From Actinomycetota bacterium (GTDB lineage: Bacteria; Actinomycetota; Acidimicrobiia; Acidimicrobiales; Ilumatobacteraceae), in NCBI GenBank assembly GCA_005788205.1, contig SXYT01000137.1, positions 1 through 13,454 of the forward strand: a stretch of DNA of 13,454 nt, read 5' to 3'. Of this stretch, positions 5,989-13,099 are shown in pieces (the first letter of the stretch is position 1; every line of letters begins with the position of its first letter). A program made the translations under genes and the position numbers. The notes below the pieces were generated by a model, which saw only the letters and a program-made list of their open reading frames with translations, made no database searches and was not told the DNA's origin.

Positions 5989-7137
5989 GTGACAACCCCC
6001 ATCGTGATCGTCGGCGCGGGCTTCTCCGGTGCCGTCGTGGCGCGACAGCTCGCAGAGGCAGGCATCGCCTCCACTGTCATCGACCAGCGCGGTCACGTGG
6101 CCGGCAACGCCCACACCGAGCGCAACGACAACGGGGTCATGGTCCACGTCTACGGCCCGCACATCTTCCACACTGCGCACGAGGACGTGTGGGAGTACAT
6201 CAACCGCTTCGGCGAGATGGTGCCGTACAACCACCGGGTGAAAGCCACGTACTCGGGGCGGGTGTACTCGCTCCCGGTGAACCTGCTCACCATCAACCAG
6301 TTCTTCGGCCGCACACTCTCGCCCGTGGAAGCAGAGGCGTTCATCCGCGAGCAGGCCGACGACTCGATCGGCACCCCCGTCACGTTCGAGGACCAGGCAC
6401 TCAAGTTCGTGGGCAGGGACCTCTACGAGGCCTTCTTCAAGGGTTACACCCAGAAGCAGTGGGGACTGTCCCCCACGGAACTGCCTGCCTCGATCCTCGC
6501 CCGTCTGCCGGTGCGCTTCAACTACGAGGACAGCTACTTCAACCATCCCCACCAGGCGATCCCGCGGGACGGGTACACCCCCATCGTGGAGGGCATGCTG
6601 GACCACCCCCTCATCGGGGTCGTGCTCGGGCGTGCGGTCACTGCTGACGACCTGGCGGGGGCCGAGCACGTCTTTTGGACCGGCCCGATCGACGAGTACT
6701 TCCGCCATGCCCACGGCCGTCTCGGGTACCGCACTCTCGATTTTGCCGCCGAGGAACTGACGGGGGACTTCCAGGGCTGCCCCGTGATGAACTACTGCGA
6801 CCCGGACGTGCCGTTCACCCGCATCACCGAGCACAAGCACTTCGCCCCGTGGGAGTCGCACGACGCAACGGTCATCTACCGCGAGTACTCGCGCCTGGCG
6901 GGGGAGGACGACATCCCGTACTACCCGATCCGGTTGGTCAAGGAAAAAGAGCAGCTCCTGCGGTACGTGGAGGCAGCCCGGGAGGCGAGGGGGGTCACCT
7001 TCCTCGGGCGTCTCGGCACCTACAGGTACCTCGACATGGACGTGACGATCAAGGAGGCCCTGGACGCCTCCCGCACGTTCCTCGAGTGCCGGGCCAGCGG
7101 GGCCGCAATGCCGTCATTCACGGTCGATCCCCTGTGA
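5989..7137 (+). CDS. glf: UDP-galactopyranose mutase
   Basis: A 382-residue flavoenzyme that interconverts UDP-galactopyranose and UDP-galactofuranose in the cytosol, supplying the donor for galactofuranose polymers. The FAD-binding GAGFSG lies at 9-14, an acidic end of the second strand (VIDQR) follows at 30-34, and family stretches include VYGPHIFHT (54-62), FFKGYTQKQWG (149-159) and the C-terminal GRLGTYRYLDMD (342-353), with RLVKEKEQL before it. Length is typical of bacterial Glf (about 370-400). The GTG at 5989 is the natural start: it puts the Rossmann loop at residue 9. The next gene, 10 bases downstream, encodes the matching galactofuranosyltransferase, as in mycobacteria where glf and glfT2 are neighbours. 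Identification is secure. Confidence 0.96.
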   Translation: MTTPIVIVGAGFSGAVVARQLAEAGIASTVIDQRGHVAGNAHTERNDNGVMVHVYGPHIFHTAHEDVWEYINRFGEMVPYNHRVKATYSGRVYSLPVNLLTINQFFGRTLSPVEAEAFIREQADDSIGTPVTFEDQALKFVGRDLYEAFFKGYTQKQWGLSPTELPASILARLPVRFNYEDSYFNHPHQAIPRDGYTPIVEGMLDHPLIGVVLGRAVTADDLAGAEHVFWTGPIDEYFRHAHGRLGYRTLDFAAEELTGDFQGCPVMNYCDPDVPFTRITEHKHFAPWESHDATVIYREYSRLAGEDDIPYYPIRLVKEKEQLLRYVEAAREARGVTFLGRLGTYRYLDMDVTIKEALDASRTFLECRASGAAMPSFTVDPL

Positions 7138-7147
7138 AACTAGGCAG

Positions 7148-8899
7148 ATGACCTCCCACCTGCTGGCCCGCTTCCGCGTGGCGCCGGCGGGGTTCTCGGA
7201 ATCCGCCCTCTATGTCCGTCACCGCGACGGGATGATCGATGACGAGGGTCTGCATCTGATGAAGGGCGGCCGCGCCACCTTCGACACGACGTTCGGCGTG
7301 TTCTCCGCCGGGCGGTGGGCGCGCCTCACCGACATCAACGATGTCCTGGTGCGCATCCATGTCACCGGGCGCGTGCGGGTAGAACTCGTCTCCTACGCCG
7401 ACGGCGTGGACACGGTGGTCGGTGTGTCGGAGTCGGACAACACGGTCCGTTGCGACGATTTCCGCGCGTTGTCGGCCGAGTCGATGTACGTGTGCGTGAC
7501 GGCACTCGAGGACAGGGTCGTGGTGAAGGGCGGGGAGTGGCGCACCATGACCGCCCCGCAGCGGGATGTGCGGCTCGGGGTGGCAATCACCACGTTCAAC
7601 CGCCAGGAGTACGTGCTGAAGACGATCGAGAGGCTGGTCGACCTGGAGTCCTCCATCCCGGAGATGACGGGCCACCTGCGCGTGCTCGTCGTCGACAACG
7701 CCCGCAACCTCCAGCCGGAGGTGCCGGCCGGCGCGCCGTTCCGGCTGGTGGGCAACCCGAACCTGGGCGGTGCCGGGGGCTTCGCCCGCGGTCTCATCGA
7801 GTTCCGCGAGGAGGGCTGGAGCACGCACGTCGTCTTCATGGACGACGACATCAGCCTGGAGCCCGAGGCGATCGTTCGGACGGTCGCGTTGCTCTCCCAC
7901 GCGAACTCGCCGGACCTCTGCGTGCACGGGGCGATGATGAGCGAGGAGCAGCCCTGGATGCAGTTCGAGGCGGGTTCCCACTACGAGTTCCGCGCGGTGT
8001 ACCCGCTGCGTGCCGTCGGCCGCGGGATCGACCTGCGCCGCCGTGCCGACGTGGTGCGCGATGCCCTCGAGGAGGACCTCCACTACTCCGCATGGTGGTT
8101 CACCGTGTTCCCGATGCACATCGCCAAGGACAACCCCCTGCCGGTGTTCGTGCGCGGAGACGACGTGGCATTCGGTCTCATGCACACCGGGGAGCACACC
8201 GTCACGATGCAGGGCATCTGCGTGTGGCACGCGGACTTCGCACTCAAGAACAACCCATCGTCGCTCTATTACGAGGTGCGCAACTTCGCTCTCATCGACA
8301 CGCTCGTGTTCGACGACCACAAGGCCAGGCACCTCGCCTGGCGCTACCTGGGCTTCGGTTTCCGCAACGCCTACTCCCATCGGTACGCGAGCGCGGAGTA
8401 CATGATCCGCGGCATGCGCGACTTCCTCGCCGGCCCGGAGGAGTGGATGCGCATCGACCATGCCGCCAAGCACGACCAGGTGCGCCAGGTGACCGAGGAG
8501 AAGGCGGGACCGCTCACGCCGGAACTCCTCGCGCTCGGTTTCACACCGCCGCGGCCGAAGTTCATCCGTCTCGGCGGGTACCTGATGGCCCCGTTCCTCG
8601 GGGCGGGCCAATTCCTGCCCGGGCCCCTTCGCTCCGGTGCGGTGGGTGTGGCGCAGATCGACGTGCGCGCCGTCGGGCTCGCGATCAGGCACAGGTCGAT
8701 CCTCTACCGTCACCCGCGGTTCGACGAGGGGTTCGTGTGCGAGCGCGACTACCGGCGGTTCGCGCGCATCCAGCGCGAGGTCTTTGCCACCACGCTGCAA
8801 CTGCTGCGCACCTACCGGAAACTGAAGAAGGCCTACCGTGGTGCGTACCCCGAGATGGTCAGCACGGAGTCCTGGAAGGAACGCTGCGGCGTCAGCTGA
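7148..8899 (+). CDS. GlfT2-like galactofuranosyltransferase (GT2 family)
   Basis: A 583-residue enzyme matching the layout of mycobacterial GlfT2 (about 637 residues): an N-terminal beta-rich domain (1-140), a GT-A domain and a C-terminal helical region. The GT-A part begins VAITTFNR (145-152), has GNPNLGGAGGFARG at 202-215, the metal-binding DDD at 232-234 (FMDDDIS), WWF at 316-318, the probable catalytic RGDD at 336-339 and WHADF at 360-364. In the family it adds galactofuranose from UDP-Galf to a lipid-linked galactan on the cytosolic membrane face. No transmembrane helix is obvious; the basic C-terminus (YRKLKKAYRG) could bind membrane. It starts 10 bases after the glf stop with only a weak AGG before the ATG, so coupling to glf is likely. 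No GlfT1-like initiating enzyme or exporter is in the window. Its true polymer product is inferred from homology. Confidence 0.9.
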   Translation: MTSHLLARFRVAPAGFSESALYVRHRDGMIDDEGLHLMKGGRATFDTTFGVFSAGRWARLTDINDVLVRIHVTGRVRVELVSYADGVDTVVGVSESDNTVRCDDFRALSAESMYVCVTALEDRVVVKGGEWRTMTAPQRDVRLGVAITTFNRQEYVLKTIERLVDLESSIPEMTGHLRVLVVDNARNLQPEVPAGAPFRLVGNPNLGGAGGFARGLIEFREEGWSTHVVFMDDDISLEPEAIVRTVALLSHANSPDLCVHGAMMSEEQPWMQFEAGSHYEFRAVYPLRAVGRGIDLRRRADVVRDALEEDLHYSAWWFTVFPMHIAKDNPLPVFVRGDDVAFGLMHTGEHTVTMQGICVWHADFALKNNPSSLYYEVRNFALIDTLVFDDHKARHLAWRYLGFGFRNAYSHRYASAEYMIRGMRDFLAGPEEWMRIDHAAKHDQVRQVTEEKAGPLTPELLALGFTPPRPKFIRLGGYLMAPFLGAGQFLPGPLRSGAVGVAQIDVRAVGLAIRHRSILYRHPRFDEGFVCERDYRRFARIQREVFATTLQLLRTYRKLKKAYRGAYPEMVSTESWKERCGVS

Positions 8900-8911
8900 T
8901 TCCGCGGCCCG

Positions 8912-11314
8912 TCAGGCGCGCGCGGCAGTTGCCATGAGGACCGACCATGTGGACGGCCCGACCCTTCCGGACTGGGGCAGACCGGCGCGCTTCTGGAACA
9001 TCTTCACGTGGGCCACGAGAGCGTTGCCGTAGATGCCGTCCGCGGTGATGCGCGTCTTCAGCACCTTGGCGAGCGCCCGCTGGACGGTCTTGACCGAGGG
9101 GTGCTTCGTTCCCTTGCGCAGGACACCTAGTTCCGGGCGCACCCCCAACCCGAGTGCATCCCATGTCGCGCGGTCGACCGTGCCCGTGGCCGGCAGGTTC
9201 GCGGTGGCCTGGAATGCCGAGACGGCTGCTGCTGTGCCCCTGCCGAACTGTCCGTCCGCGGCGAGTTTCTTTTTTCCTGTGAGCTTCAGCGTCTTGTTGA
9301 GCGTGAGCTGGACCGTGCGCACCATCGTCCCCTCGTTCTTCGCGGCCAGCGGCAGGCCGGGAACCACGGGAATCGCCGCGGGGGCGGCCGGCAACAGGCC
9401 GCGTGCGCGGAGGTCGTCGAGCTGGGCCCGCAGGAACAGTGCGAACTCGGTCTGGCCCGAGGCGTTCAGATGGACCCAGCAGCACAGTGATGTGTTGTCG
9501 AACCAGCGCCACTGGTTGGCGGCCCCGCTCGCGGCGTTCCAGTCGAGCACGGTGACGGAGGGGTTCGCCGCGGCCGCCGCGGCGAGTGCCGCGTTCGTGC
9601 GTGCATAGGTGCGGGTGGTCGACCGGGTGGAGAGGTTCACGAAGATGACGCGCTGGACGGCCTTTGCGGTCAGTGCACTGAGCATCTGCTGCACCTCCGA
9701 CTCCACCGTGTTCTGGTCGTCGTTGTAGCCGAGTGCGACAATCGCGATGGCCGGTGCCTCCACGGAGTTCACGATGCCGATGCCGTCGGTGTCGATCTGC
9801 GGCGCGGCGACACTCGCGATGCAGTCCGCTCCGACAAAGCCGCGGCCCGCACATGCATGCCATGTCAGGGCGGGGTAGGAGGGGGTCACGACCGCGGCGA
9901 ACTCGTTCGTGATGCTCTCGCTCACCGAGTCACCGACGTAGAGGATGGACCCGACCGGCGCCGCCGACGGGTCGACTGCCGGGGCGGGTGACGTCTCGTA
10001 CCAGGGCGAGTTCAGGTCCCAGTCGCTGCGGAAGTCCCACGCCTTGCGCGTGACGGAACCCGCGGTCCCGGTGACCGTCACGGTGACGGCGTAGCCGTTC
10101 CACTCGCCGCCGAGGCCGTCGTGCGCGGTGACGACCGACGTGAGCACGCCGATCGAGGGGTACTTCTTCTGGATGTCGACGGCCGAGAGCGTGCGTGACC
10201 AGGTCTGGAGCTGGGCATCCGCGGCAAGGTCGCCGTCGTCAGGCTTGGCGGCGAAGGTGCCGGCTGCGGTCCGGCCACCGTTGGAACTGGTGAACTCCGT
10301 GCGTGCGATCGCCCCGCCGCCGGAGCGGATGACGACGCCCGCGGTCTCGACGATCGCCCGGTCGGTGCGGGCGTCCTCGAGGATGGCCGGGGTGGAGCCC
10401 CCGACGGTGCGGGTGGCCGACCCGCCGTACACCTGGCAGTCCATGGTGTCGCAGGTCTTCGCGTACGAGTAGCGCGACTCCGAGACCGAGTAGCTGCGGG
10501 CGGCCACCGCCTGGGCACGGAGGGCGTTCATTCCCAGGCCACCGGCCTGGTCGCCCCAGCCGGCAGGGGACTCGCGCGGGACCACGCCGCGCAGGTACGA
10601 CTCCAGTGCCACGGTGTTGACGGTGCGGATGTTGCCCTTGCCGTCGTTGGCCGCCCGGATGCTGCCGCGGTAGTAGCGGATGCGTCCGTTGCGGTACGTG
10701 GAGTTCGGAGGTTCGCACACGCCGATGAGGTCGGTTGGCGCGACGGCCGCGGGGTTGGCACCGTTCAGCGAGGTGAACTCCACGGGGCCCGTCACCCCGG
10801 TGGCGAGCCGGGTGAACGATGCGGGCACAGCCACGGGGGCGCACGTGGGGCTGGCCGAGGCGAAGACGTCGTAGGTGTTGCGGCCCGTGGGCTTTGCGAC
10901 GAGGGCGCCCCACTGCCCGGCCTGGCCCGCCCAGGTGAGCGTGGTGTTGTCGGAGATGACGGATGTGTTCGCGCCGTCGATCGTCTGGAGGCGCACGGAC
11001 ATGTTGCCGGCGGGGAGCAGTTTCGCGTCCGTCTCCACGATGGAGGAGATCACGTGGCCCTTGTCGTAGTAGAAGGCGAGGATCTCCTGCCATGTCTTCT
11101 GGAACCTGGTCGCCCAACCGAGCGCACCGTATTGACTGAGCCCGCGACCGTGGCCGAACCCGCGGCCGCGCACGATGACCGCGTTCGGCGGGAGCGAATC
11201 CGCCGCGGATGTCGCGGGGGTCGCGGCCCCGACGATGACCGACGCAAGACAGAATGCGGTCAGCACGGCGAGGACGCGCACGGGGCGGCTGCGGTGTCGT
11301 GCTGGCGGTCGCAT
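8912..11314 (-). CDS. Secreted SpoIID-SGNH hydrolase-peptidoglycan-binding fusion protein
   Basis: An 800-residue exported protein. A signal peptide spans about 1-38 (RHRSRPVR, hydrophobic core, ATSAADS). A SpoIID/LytB-type region follows: GFGHGRGLSQYGA at 52-64, VALESYLRGVVPRESP at 235-250, NALRAQAVAARSYS at 263-276 and TEFTSSNGGRTAAG at 339-352. Family members are lytic transglycosylases acting on stem-less glycan or enhancers of cell-wall amidases. Residues ~456-635 form an SGNH hydrolase: GDS 461-463 (Ser463), GYND 529-532 and VHLN with His615. Two peptidoglycan_binding_1 repeats close the protein (about 660-720 and 733-793), each with a GxFG/GxYG and FQ motif. It should hydrolyse or deacylate wall glycan while docked to peptidoglycan. 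The gene follows the EamA gene by 12 bases and converges with glfT2 across 12 bases. The SpoIID plus SGNH combination is the striking feature. Confidence 0.9.
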   Translation of the reverse strand: MRPPARHRSRPVRVLAVLTAFCLASVIVGAATPATSAADSLPPNAVIVRGRGFGHGRGLSQYGALGWATRFQKTWQEILAFYYDKGHVISSIVETDAKLLPAGNMSVRLQTIDGANTSVISDNTTLTWAGQAGQWGALVAKPTGRNTYDVFASASPTCAPVAVPASFTRLATGVTGPVEFTSLNGANPAAVAPTDLIGVCEPPNSTYRNGRIRYYRGSIRAANDGKGNIRTVNTVALESYLRGVVPRESPAGWGDQAGGLGMNALRAQAVAARSYSVSESRYSYAKTCDTMDCQVYGGSATRTVGGSTPAILEDARTDRAIVETAGVVIRSGGGAIARTEFTSSNGGRTAAGTFAAKPDDGDLAADAQLQTWSRTLSAVDIQKKYPSIGVLTSVVTAHDGLGGEWNGYAVTVTVTGTAGSVTRKAWDFRSDWDLNSPWYETSPAPAVDPSAAPVGSILYVGDSVSESITNEFAAVVTPSYPALTWHACAGRGFVGADCIASVAAPQIDTDGIGIVNSVEAPAIAIVALGYNDDQNTVESEVQQMLSALTAKAVQRVIFVNLSTRSTTRTYARTNAALAAAAAANPSVTVLDWNAASGAANQWRWFDNTSLCCWVHLNASGQTEFALFLRAQLDDLRARGLLPAAPAAIPVVPGLPLAAKNEGTMVRTVQLTLNKTLKLTGKKKLAADGQFGRGTAAAVSAFQATANLPATGTVDRATWDALGLGVRPELGVLRKGTKHPSVKTVQRALAKVLKTRITADGIYGNALVAHVKMFQKRAGLPQSGRVGPSTWSVLMATAARA

Positions 11315-11323
11315 TGAAGGACC

Positions 11324-11329
11324 ACGCTA
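11324..11329 (-). promoter_or_regulatory. Possible -10 hexamer TAGCGT upstream of the SpoIID-SGNH gene
   Basis: On the minus strand TAGCGT is followed by 9 bases and the ATG at 11314, giving a leader of about 2-3 bases. Its first three bases are the TAG stop codon of the EamA gene. The hexamer is identical to the one before glf. No ribosome site lies between it and the ATG. Confidence 0.4.
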
Positions 11330-12223
11330 GGTGTTGGTGGCCTCCTGCGGGTGGCGCTCGATGACTTCCCGTTCCTGGATGGCGACGCCGGTGAGAACGA
11401 GGGCCATCCCGAGCAGGTCCACACCGGTGGGAGTCTGGTCGAGGAAGAGGAATCCGAACACCGACGCGGTGACGGGAAGCAGCGCGAGCATCACGGAGAA
11501 CCTGCGAACGGGGATGTGGCGGAGCGTCGCCTGGTCTATCCCGTAGCCGATCGCACTGGAGAGCATCCCCACGAGGCAACACAGAAGGACCAGCCGCGCG
11601 GAGGCGAAAGCGGCGCCGGCGTCAGCGATGCCCACCGGCGTGATGACAAGACCACCGAGGACGAGACCCCAGCCGAGGCCCGCCACGCCCCTGCCGCCGA
11701 GGGCCACCCGCGAGCCGAGCACGATGTAGCCGGCCCACATCAGCGAGGCGATGAGGATGAACACCAGACCGAGGGGCTCGTTGCCGATCTCGACGCCGCC
11801 GAGCACGAACACCCCGGCCGTGGCGAGCGCGAGTGCCAGCAGATTCCGTGACGTGCGCGTCGCGAGAGCCGCAACCGCGATGGGGCCGATGAACTCGATG
11901 GTCACTCCCTTGCCGAGCGGGAGTCTGTCAATCGCCAGGTAGAAGAACAGGTTCATCAGTGCCGTGGCGGTGCCGAACATGCCCGCCGCCACGAGGTCAC
12001 GGCGCGTCCACGGGGCGTGGCCGCGGGGGATGGAGAACGCGATCAGGATGAGGGCGGCACTCAGCACGCGGATCCACGCGACGGTGGCAGGGGCGATCTC
12101 GTCGAAGAGGCCGACTGCCACGACCGCGCCCGTGTACTGGGCCGACGCGGAGGCAAGGAACAAGAACTCGGGCGGGACGCGGTGGACGAGGGCCACCGCC
12201 CCGTCCGCGCGCGGGGCGGACAC
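11327..12223 (-). CDS. EamA/RhtA-like transporter
   Basis: A 298-residue integral membrane protein with about ten hydrophobic helices arranged as two EamA halves (about 17-145 and 150-285). The stretch YLAIDRLPLG followed by VTIEFIGPIAVA (95-118) is the signature of the RhtA (threonine/homoserine exporter) branch of the drug/metabolite transporter superfamily. The second half carries MWAGYIVLGSR (162-172) and IGYGIDQATLRHIP (225-238). It is expected to export a small metabolite, possibly an amino acid, using proton motive force; the substrate is unknown. The frame is open well into the aldolase gene, but the GTG at 12223 is chosen because AGCAAGG lies 5 bases before it, it gives a normal family length, and the extension is antisense-like Arg-rich sequence. 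It begins 14 bases after the aldolase stop and ends 12 bases before the SpoIID fusion, so all three may share a transcript. Confidence 0.88.
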   Translation of the reverse strand: MSAPRADGAVALVHRVPPEFLFLASASAQYTGAVVAVGLFDEIAPATVAWIRVLSAALILIAFSIPRGHAPWTRRDLVAAGMFGTATALMNLFFYLAIDRLPLGKGVTIEFIGPIAVAALATRTSRNLLALALATAGVFVLGGVEIGNEPLGLVFILIASLMWAGYIVLGSRVALGGRGVAGLGWGLVLGGLVITPVGIADAGAAFASARLVLLCCLVGMLSSAIGYGIDQATLRHIPVRRFSVMLALLPVTASVFGFLFLDQTPTGVDLLGMALVLTGVAIQEREVIERHPQEATNT

Positions 12224-12228
12224 TGAGA

Positions 12229-12235
12229 CCTTGCT
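12229..12235 (-). promoter_or_regulatory. Ribosome binding site deciding the GTG start of the EamA gene
   Basis: AGCAAGG on the minus strand lies 5 bases before the GTG at 12223 and just after the aldolase stop codon. It supports the short start over the much longer open frame. Confidence 0.5.
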
Positions 12236-12237
12236 GC

Positions 12238-13071
12238 TCAGTCGAACAGGTCGGGGTCCGTGCGGCAGATCTCCTGCCACAGCGGCTGGAAGTGCATCCA
12301 GCCGGTGATCGAGTTGCCTGCGTTCTCGCGGGTGTACACCGCCGAATCGTGCGGGATGTGCTTCGGCGTGCCGGCCGCCATCGCGGCGAGCTGGGCCTGC
12401 GCGCAGCGCTCGAAGCAGACGAACCAGAACACGGCCTCGTCGATCGTGGAGCCGACGGTGAAGTGCCCGTGGTTCTGGTGGATGGCGGCACGGTTCATGC
12501 CGAAGGCCTTCGCGAAGTCGCGGCCGGCTGCCTCCTCGAACACCACGGCACCGCCGTGATCGGAGATGACCGTGTTGCACTCGTAGAACGCGCACGAGTC
12601 CTGCGTGAGGGCGTCGAGCTGGATGCCGAGGCTGCTGAACGCCTTGCCGTACACGGAGTGGGCGTGGGCTGCGGCGACCACGTCGGGGCGTGCCTCGTGG
12701 ACCGCAGCGTGCAGCACGTAGGCCGCACGGTTCACGCTGTGCTTGCCGTAGACGACTTCACCGTTGTGGTTGACGAGGATCAGGTCGCTGACGCTCATGT
12801 GGCGGAACGACAGCCCGAGCGGGTTGACCCAGAACATGTCGGGGAACTCGGGATCGCGGACCGTGATGTGGCCGGCCACCCCCTCGCCGAACCCGAAGCG
12901 CCCGAAGATGCGCAGGGCGCCGGCGAGCTTCTGCTTGCGGTGGAGGCGCTCCTCCTCGACTGTCGCTTTCGGCGCGAGGTCCTCGAAGCCGATGGTGGTG
13001 ACCTCTTTCGGCGTGAGGGGGATGCCGTCGATCGACCGGGCTGAGCTGGGTGCGTCTGGGGTAATCGTCAT
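12238..13071 (-). CDS. Class II aldolase/adducin family protein
   Basis: A 277-residue cytosolic protein with the zinc-dependent class II aldolase/adducin fold. The metal ligands are visible as AHAHS (His136 and His138) and QNHG (His201), in the order found in L-fuculose-phosphate aldolase. GHITVRDP at 67-74 and FWVNPLGLSF at 80-89 form the typical N-terminal part. Members include sugar-phosphate aldolases, decarboxylases and dehydratases; the 277-residue size with N- and C-terminal extensions resembles the uncharacterised bacterial branch of class II aldolases rather than classical FucA (about 215), so no substrate is assigned. A TAAGGT hexamer 6 bases before the ATG suggests a leaderless transcript. 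It is divergent from the RidA gene with 28 bases between starts and is followed closely by the EamA exporter. Confidence 0.9.
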   Translation of the reverse strand: MTITPDAPSSARSIDGIPLTPKEVTTIGFEDLAPKATVEEERLHRKQKLAGALRIFGRFGFGEGVAGHITVRDPEFPDMFWVNPLGLSFRHMSVSDLILVNHNGEVVYGKHSVNRAAYVLHAAVHEARPDVVAAAHAHSVYGKAFSSLGIQLDALTQDSCAFYECNTVISDHGGAVVFEEAAGRDFAKAFGMNRAAIHQNHGHFTVGSTIDEAVFWFVCFERCAQAQLAAMAAGTPKHIPHDSAVYTRENAGNSITGWMHFQPLWQEICRTDPDLFD

Positions 13072-13077
13072 GTGCCC

Positions 13078-13083
13078 ACCTTA
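13078..13083 (-). promoter_or_regulatory. -10 hexamer TAAGGT, probable leaderless start of the aldolase-family gene
   Basis: On the minus strand TAAGGT is followed by GGGCAC and the ATG at 13071, a 6-base gap. There is no room for a usual 5' leader. It sits in a 28-base divergent gap and is only 3 bases from the proposed hexamer of the opposite gene. Confidence 0.5.
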
Positions 13084-13086
13084 CGG

Positions 13087-13092
13087 CACAAT
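13087..13092 (+). promoter_or_regulatory. Possible -10 hexamer CACAAT before the RidA gene
   Basis: CACAAT lies 7 bases before the ATG at 13100, the same spacing as the better hexamers in the window, but its first base departs from the TANNNT pattern. If used, transcription would start at or near this ATG, which supports 13100 over the in-frame ATG at 13091. Confidence 0.3.
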
Positions 13093-13099
13093 GGATGGC

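Noticed and set aside
7118..8800. 560-codon minus-strand open frame opposite glfT2
   Set aside because: Its composition is low-complexity His/Val/Arg/Glu with no recognisable motif; it mirrors the codon bias of the glfT2-like gene.
8896..8915. CTGA...TCAG with central CCGCGG between glfT2 and the SpoIID fusion as a terminator
   Set aside because: The outer arms are again mainly the facing stop codons and the 6-base palindrome is too short to claim a hairpin.
10239..11582. 447-codon minus-strand open frame over the SpoIID fusion
   Set aside because: It is an out-of-frame shadow, Arg/Pro/His-rich, of the same-strand SpoIID and EamA genes.
12224..12595. N-terminal extension of the EamA protein into the aldolase gene
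   Set aside because: The added residues are Arg-rich out-of-frame translation of the aldolase gene, and a GTG with a ribosome site at 12223 gives the normal family length.
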